Shown piece by piece: positions 6,386 through 9,139 of a stretch of DNA of 9,139 nucleotides; the first letter of the stretch is position 1; the number at the start of each line of letters is the position of its first letter. This DNA is from UBA7672 sp038326205. GTDB lineage: Bacteria; Pseudomonadota; Alphaproteobacteria; Caulobacterales; Hyphomonadaceae. The notes under the pieces were generated by a model. It worked only from the letters and a program-made list of their open reading frames with translations, made no database searches and had not been told where the DNA came from. The DNA lies in contig JBBQJV010000107.1 of NCBI GenBank assembly GCA_038326205.1, forward strand, positions 1 through 9,139. Reading direction: 5' to 3'. Position numbers and translations under genes: made by a program.

Positions 6386-7630
6386 ATGAGCGCGCCTCCC
6401 GCAACCTTGAAGATCCAACGCCTCGGCGCGCAAGGCGACGGCATCGCAGAACATGAAGGCCGGCAGATCTTCGTGCCGCTCGCCCTGCCCGGCGAAACTG
6501 TCGAAGCCGAGATCGAAGGCGCCCGCGCCCGTATGATCCGTATCCTCGAAGCGGCGCCCGACCGCGCACCGCCGCGCTGCAGCCACTATGGTGAATGCGG
6601 TGGCTGCACGCTGCAGCATCTACCCACTGACCAGTATCGCGCGCTCAAGCGCGACCTCATCACCAACGCGCTCTCCTTCGAAGGCATCGAAGCGCCGGTC
6701 GACGATGTCGTGATCATCCCGCCCGCGACGCGCCGCCGCGCAGTATTCGCCGCGCATCGACAGGGCAAGCATATCATCGTCGGCTTCCGCGGCAAGCGCA
6801 GCCATCACATCATCGGCATCCACGACTGCGCGGTTCTCACACCCGCCTTGCTCGCACTTGTCCCGCGCCTCTCGCAACTCGCTACCATCGCCGCGCCTCC
6901 GAAAGACGCATTGACCATTACCGCCACCGAAACCCTCACCGGCTTCGACATTGCACTTACCGGCGCACCGAAAACCTTGTCTGCCGACGCACGCACCGTG
7001 CTCGTCCAGACCGCCAGCGCGCTTGGCATCGCGCGCTTCTCGCTCAACGGCAGTCTTGAGATGGAGCGCGTCGCACCTCAACTGCGCGTCGGCAATGCCG
7101 ACATCCGCCCCGCCCCCGGCGGCTTCCTCCAGGCGACCCGCGAATCCGAAGCCGCGATGCTATCCCTCGTGCAACAGGCCGTCAGCGACGCACGCCGCGT
7201 CGTCGATATCTTCTCTGGCGCGGGGACTTTCAGTCTGCCACTCGCTAGCACCGCCACCGTCCACGCCGTTGAAAGCGACGAGGCAGCGCTCGCCTCGCTT
7301 CAGATGATGGCGCGCAATACCAGCGGTCTTAAACCCGTCACTACGGAGAAGCGCGATCTTTTCCGCCGCCCCCTGACCCGCACAGAACTCAAGCGTTTCG
7401 ACGCTGCTGTTATCGACCCGCCCCGCGCCGGCGCCGAAGCGCAAACCCGCGAGCTTGCCGCAAGCGATATCAAGCGCGTCGCCATGGTGTCCTGCAACGC
7501 AGCGACCTTCAGCCGCGACCTCAAGATCATGCTGGCATCAGGCTGGCGCGTCACGCACATCACCCCGGTCGATCAGTTCATCTGGTCCGCGCATATCGAG
7601 ATCGTAGCCGCGCTGGAGCGCCAATCATGA
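6386..7630 (+). CDS. 23S rRNA/tRNA 5-methyluridine methyltransferase, TrmA/RlmC/RlmD superfamily
   Basis: This 414-residue enzyme would methylate C5 of a uridine in RNA using S-adenosylmethionine. Residues about 4-58 form a TRAM RNA-binding domain. Cys65, Cys71 and Cys74 (CSHYGECGGCTLQH) with Cys148 (IHDC) are the four ligands of the [4Fe-4S] cluster found in RlmD-type enzymes. The catalytic domain has the SAM-binding motif VVDIFSGAGTF (272-282), DPPRAG (344-349) and the nucleophile Cys370 in VSCNAATFSRD. TRAM plus cluster favours an RlmD-like 23S rRNA enzyme over tRNA-specific TrmA, but the target cannot be read from sequence, so no symbol is given. The start has only a weak Shine-Dalgarno site. 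The gene is divergent from modB across a gap of about 130 bases with no clear promoter boxes. mntP follows closely downstream. Confidence 0.92.
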   Translation: MSAPPATLKIQRLGAQGDGIAEHEGRQIFVPLALPGETVEAEIEGARARMIRILEAAPDRAPPRCSHYGECGGCTLQHLPTDQYRALKRDLITNALSFEGIEAPVDDVVIIPPATRRRAVFAAHRQGKHIIVGFRGKRSHHIIGIHDCAVLTPALLALVPRLSQLATIAAPPKDALTITATETLTGFDIALTGAPKTLSADARTVLVQTASALGIARFSLNGSLEMERVAPQLRVGNADIRPAPGGFLQATRESEAAMLSLVQQAVSDARRVVDIFSGAGTFSLPLASTATVHAVESDEAALASLQMMARNTSGLKPVTTEKRDLFRRPLTRTELKRFDAAVIDPPRAGAEAQTRELAASDIKRVAMVSCNAATFSRDLKIMLASGWRVTHITPVDQFIWSAHIEIVAALERQS

Positions 7631-7647
7631 AGACGCAAAATCCCTGA
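7627..7647 (+). CDS. Six-codon mini-ORF bridging the methyltransferase and mntP
   Basis: The ATG at 7627 overlaps the methyltransferase stop (ATGA). The peptide is MKTQNP, and its TGA at 7645 shares one base with the mntP ATG (TGATG). It could pass ribosomes from the methyltransferase to mntP, which lacks its own clear Shine-Dalgarno site. This may be coincidence; no codon evidence is possible at this length. Confidence 0.25.
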   Translation: MKTQNP

Positions 7648-8222
7648 TGAACGCGTCGCTCATCCTTCTCGCCTTCGGCCTCGCCGCCGACGCCTTCGCG
7701 GTCTCGCTCGGACAAGGCGCCGTCACGCGCACCCACCTGTGGCGCACAGCACTGGTAGTCGGCTTCGCCTTCGGCGCGGCGCAGGCCATCGCACCCTTGA
7801 TCGGATGGTCCCTCAGCTTGATGTTCGCGGGCCTGATCGAAAGCATCGACCACTGGGTCGCCTTCGTCCTTCTCGCGCTCGTCGGCGGAAAGATGGTGTG
7901 GGAAGGCGTCAGACAAGACCCGCCCGGCGAGGCAAGCGACCCCGGCAAGGAGAAGCCCGCCAACGGCTGGACCCTCGTGACGCTTGCCATCGCCATCAGC
8001 ATCGACGCCGCCGCCGCGGGTATCACCCTCCCAACGCTCGGCGCGCCCATCATCGTCAGCATCGCCGCGATCGGCATCGTGACGTTTGTGATGTCAGCCG
8101 CCGGCGTCATGATAGGCCGCGCCGGCGCCAGGGCGCTCGGCCATCAGGCCGAAATCATCGGCGGGCTCATCCTCATCGTCATCGGCGCCAAAGTTCTGAT
8201 CGACCATCGCGCGTTCGGATAA
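7647..8222 (+). CDS. mntP: Manganese efflux pump MntP
   Basis: This 191-residue inner-membrane exporter pumps Mn(II) out of the cytoplasm and protects against manganese overload. Six hydrophobic segments are visible at about 3-22, 34-58, 68-87, 108-127, 133-156 and 168-187. The internal repeat carries the two signature acidic sites: GLAADAFAVSLG (Asp15) and AISIDAAAAG (Asp120). LIGWS, GGKMVWEG and QAEIIGGLILIVIG are further matches to the family. At the site of E. coli Glu49 this protein has Gln46 (AAQAIAP). The start agrees with the usual N-terminus. The gene sits 16 bases after the methyltransferase and is probably cotranscribed with it. I see no yybP-ykoY riboswitch, and the 16-base gap leaves no room for one. 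Confidence 0.93.
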   Translation: MNASLILLAFGLAADAFAVSLGQGAVTRTHLWRTALVVGFAFGAAQAIAPLIGWSLSLMFAGLIESIDHWVAFVLLALVGGKMVWEGVRQDPPGEASDPGKEKPANGWTLVTLAIAISIDAAAAGITLPTLGAPIIVSIAAIGIVTFVMSAAGVMIGRAGARALGHQAEIIGGLILIVIGAKVLIDHRAFG

Positions 8223-8252
8223 CTCCGACCAGCGCCCGGCGCGCGTGAGCGG

Positions 8253-8495
8253 TCAGTACAGCCGACGTTCAGCGTCCACGCACATGTCGCCATAAGATTC
8301 GAGCACATTCCGCTCCTCGTCCCCCATCTCGCGCGACTTGGCGCTGTCATCGGAATCGCCCGTCTCGCGATAGAGATCCAAATACTGGGATTGTAGGTTG
8401 CGCAGGCTGGACAGCGCCTTCTGGTAATAACCGCAGGCTTCTGCGTCTTCGCCGCGATCCGACCATCGCTGGGCCACTTCGTAGCTGTTGTTCAC
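8253..8495 (-). CDS. Unrecognised protein, C-terminal segment of a frameshifted gene
   Basis: The 80 codons can begin at a GTG that overlaps the stop of the preceding frame (GTGA), so it could be read as a separate coupled gene. However, GC-rich codons continue upstream of the GTG in the same frame to about 8540 (KRNAIVGAINGEIQSV), while the overlapping end of the other frame has poor codons. This is therefore better read as the C-terminus of the gene at 8492-9139 after a one-base loss. The product is soluble, acidic and probably helical, with two cysteines. I recognise no family. It is convergent with mntP, ending 30 bases from the mntP stop with no clear terminator between them. Confidence 0.55.
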   Translation of the reverse strand: MNNSYEVAQRWSDRGEDAEACGYYQKALSSLRNLQSQYLDLYRETGDSDDSAKSREMGDEERNVLESYGDMCVDAERRLY

Positions 8496-8932
8496 GGATT
8501 GAATCTCGCCGTTGATCGCGCCGACGATGGCATTGCGCTTTGCATATCATTCACCGGCGCAGGCGGCGGAGTGGCGGGGACTTGCTGTGCGGCCTTGGCT
8601 TTGTCTTCCGCGACTTTGGCGGCGGCCTGCGTCGCGGCACAGTCGAGGCTGGCGAATCTCTGGGTCAGCCTGTCCGAGAGCCCCTTTGCTTCGGAGGCAA
8701 GCGGATCGCTTGCGCCCATCATGAAAGCTTTCGTCATGGGCAGGTCCAGCGCATTGCAGGCACGGTACACGTTCTTGTCCAGCAACTCGTTCATCCAGTA
8801 GCAGGTATCGGCCTCAGCATCGACGACCTTTGACTTGGTGTTCTGATCCCCGTTGTAGGCGAGGTGGCACAGGAAAACTGTGTGTTCGAAAGCCTCGCGG
8901 GTCGGCACGGCAACGTCGCTGGACGGCGCCAT
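8492..8932 (-). CDS. Unrecognised protein, central segment of a frameshifted gene
   Basis: The 146-codon frame from ATG 8932 has strongly GC-rich third positions and reads as a real protein. It has a Cys-containing helical region (FLCHLAYNGDQ, DTCYWMNELLDKNVYRACN), an Ala/Lys-rich helix, and a proline-rich linker (VPATPPPAPVND). No family is recognised, and there is no signal peptide or membrane segment. The ATG is probably internal: in the same frame, good codons continue upstream (LVLLNQLSASVSNAGDL) to about 8990. Beyond that the coding signal moves to the frame of the next segment. The last 14 or so codons before the stop look non-coding because the signal has moved to the frame of 8253-8495. 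Confidence 0.6.
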   Translation of the reverse strand: MAPSSDVAVPTREAFEHTVFLCHLAYNGDQNTKSKVVDAEADTCYWMNELLDKNVYRACNALDLPMTKAFMMGASDPLASEAKGLSDRLTQRFASLDCAATQAAAKVAEDKAKAAQQVPATPPPAPVNDMQSAMPSSARSTARFNP

Positions 8933-8997
8933 GAGATCTCCTGCGTTGCTGACGCTTGCTGACAGCTGGTTCAGCAGGACGAGTGTCCGCGGCCCCC

Positions 8998-9139
8998 AAG
9001 CTGACCGTCTTGGTCGCGCATCCGGCGGCTTTCTCGAGTTGCAGCCGCGTAGACAGGATACCTTCCGATGTGTGCAGCCTTGCGATCTTCGGATCCACGG
9101 GTTCGGTGTGAGCGAAATCGCTCCCGGAGAACCTCACGC
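8998..9139 (-). CDS. Unrecognised protein, N-terminal segment cut by the window edge
   Basis: The open frame enters from the right edge and reads RFSGSDFAHTEPVDPKIARL and on to GCATKTVSLG with reasonable codons up to about 8998. The frame stays open to 8814, but past the C5 run (8993-8997) it becomes arginine-rich and shadow-like (SKRQQRRRSHGAVQRR), while the frame of the central segment takes over. The GTG at 9137 may be an internal valine rather than a start. Its frame is the same as that of 8253-8495, so the three pieces together would form one protein of about 300 residues or more. Confidence 0.45.

Noticed and set aside
5701..6456. Plus-strand open frame of 251 codons
   Set aside because: It is antisense to modB and runs into the start of the methyltransferase; no domain sense.
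8223..8252. Bidirectional terminator between mntP and the convergent gene
   Set aside because: The stretch is GC-rich with weak partial stems but no T-tract on either side.

Overview
GC-rich chromosomal DNA, most likely from an alphaproteobacterium. The grounds are GC-rich third codon positions, tightly overlapping genes (ATGA and GTGA junctions), weak Shine-Dalgarno sites and the protein families present. A Caulobacterales/Hyphomonadaceae-type host would fit, but nothing in the window proves it. No tRNA, rRNA, CRISPR array or intact mobile element was seen.

Layout. (1) Positions 1 to about 1520 are gene-poor and look decayed. They hold a C-terminally truncated IS3-family OrfA with no recognisable OrfB beside it, a short tandem repeat, and one unrecognised ORF of doubtful reality. 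(2) Positions 1523-3625 (minus strand) hold a large exported multi-domain protein with its own ribosome-binding site and a clear intrinsic terminator. Its parts are a signal peptide, a cysteine-less redoxin-like domain, a single-haem CXXCH domain, a type II copper monooxygenase-like core with all expected ligands, and two EF-hands. (3) Positions 3775-6254 (minus strand) hold a molybdate ABC transporter operon in the order modB-modC-modA, with the genes overlapping or nearly touching and a strong dyad at the modB start. (4) Positions 6386-8222 (plus strand), divergent from mod, hold a TrmA/RlmD-type 5-methyluridine RNA methyltransferase followed closely by the manganese exporter MntP. A six-codon mini-ORF bridges the two. 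(5) Positions 8253-9139 (minus strand, convergent with mntP) hold an unrecognised gene that runs off the right edge. Its coding frame shifts twice, at two short homopolymers, and the second shift undoes the first.

How the genes work together. ModA captures molybdate on the outer face of the inner membrane, ModB forms the channel and ModC drives import. MntP removes excess manganese. The multi-domain protein would act in the periplasm with copper, haem and probably calcium. Metal handling is therefore a recurring theme, but only modBCA is a defined functional unit, and a link between it and the copper protein is inference from neighbourhood alone. I see no convincing new defence system or mobile system. 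The best leads are the copper-haem-EF-hand fusion, the three-arm RNA structure at the modB start, and the doubly frameshifted gene at the right end.
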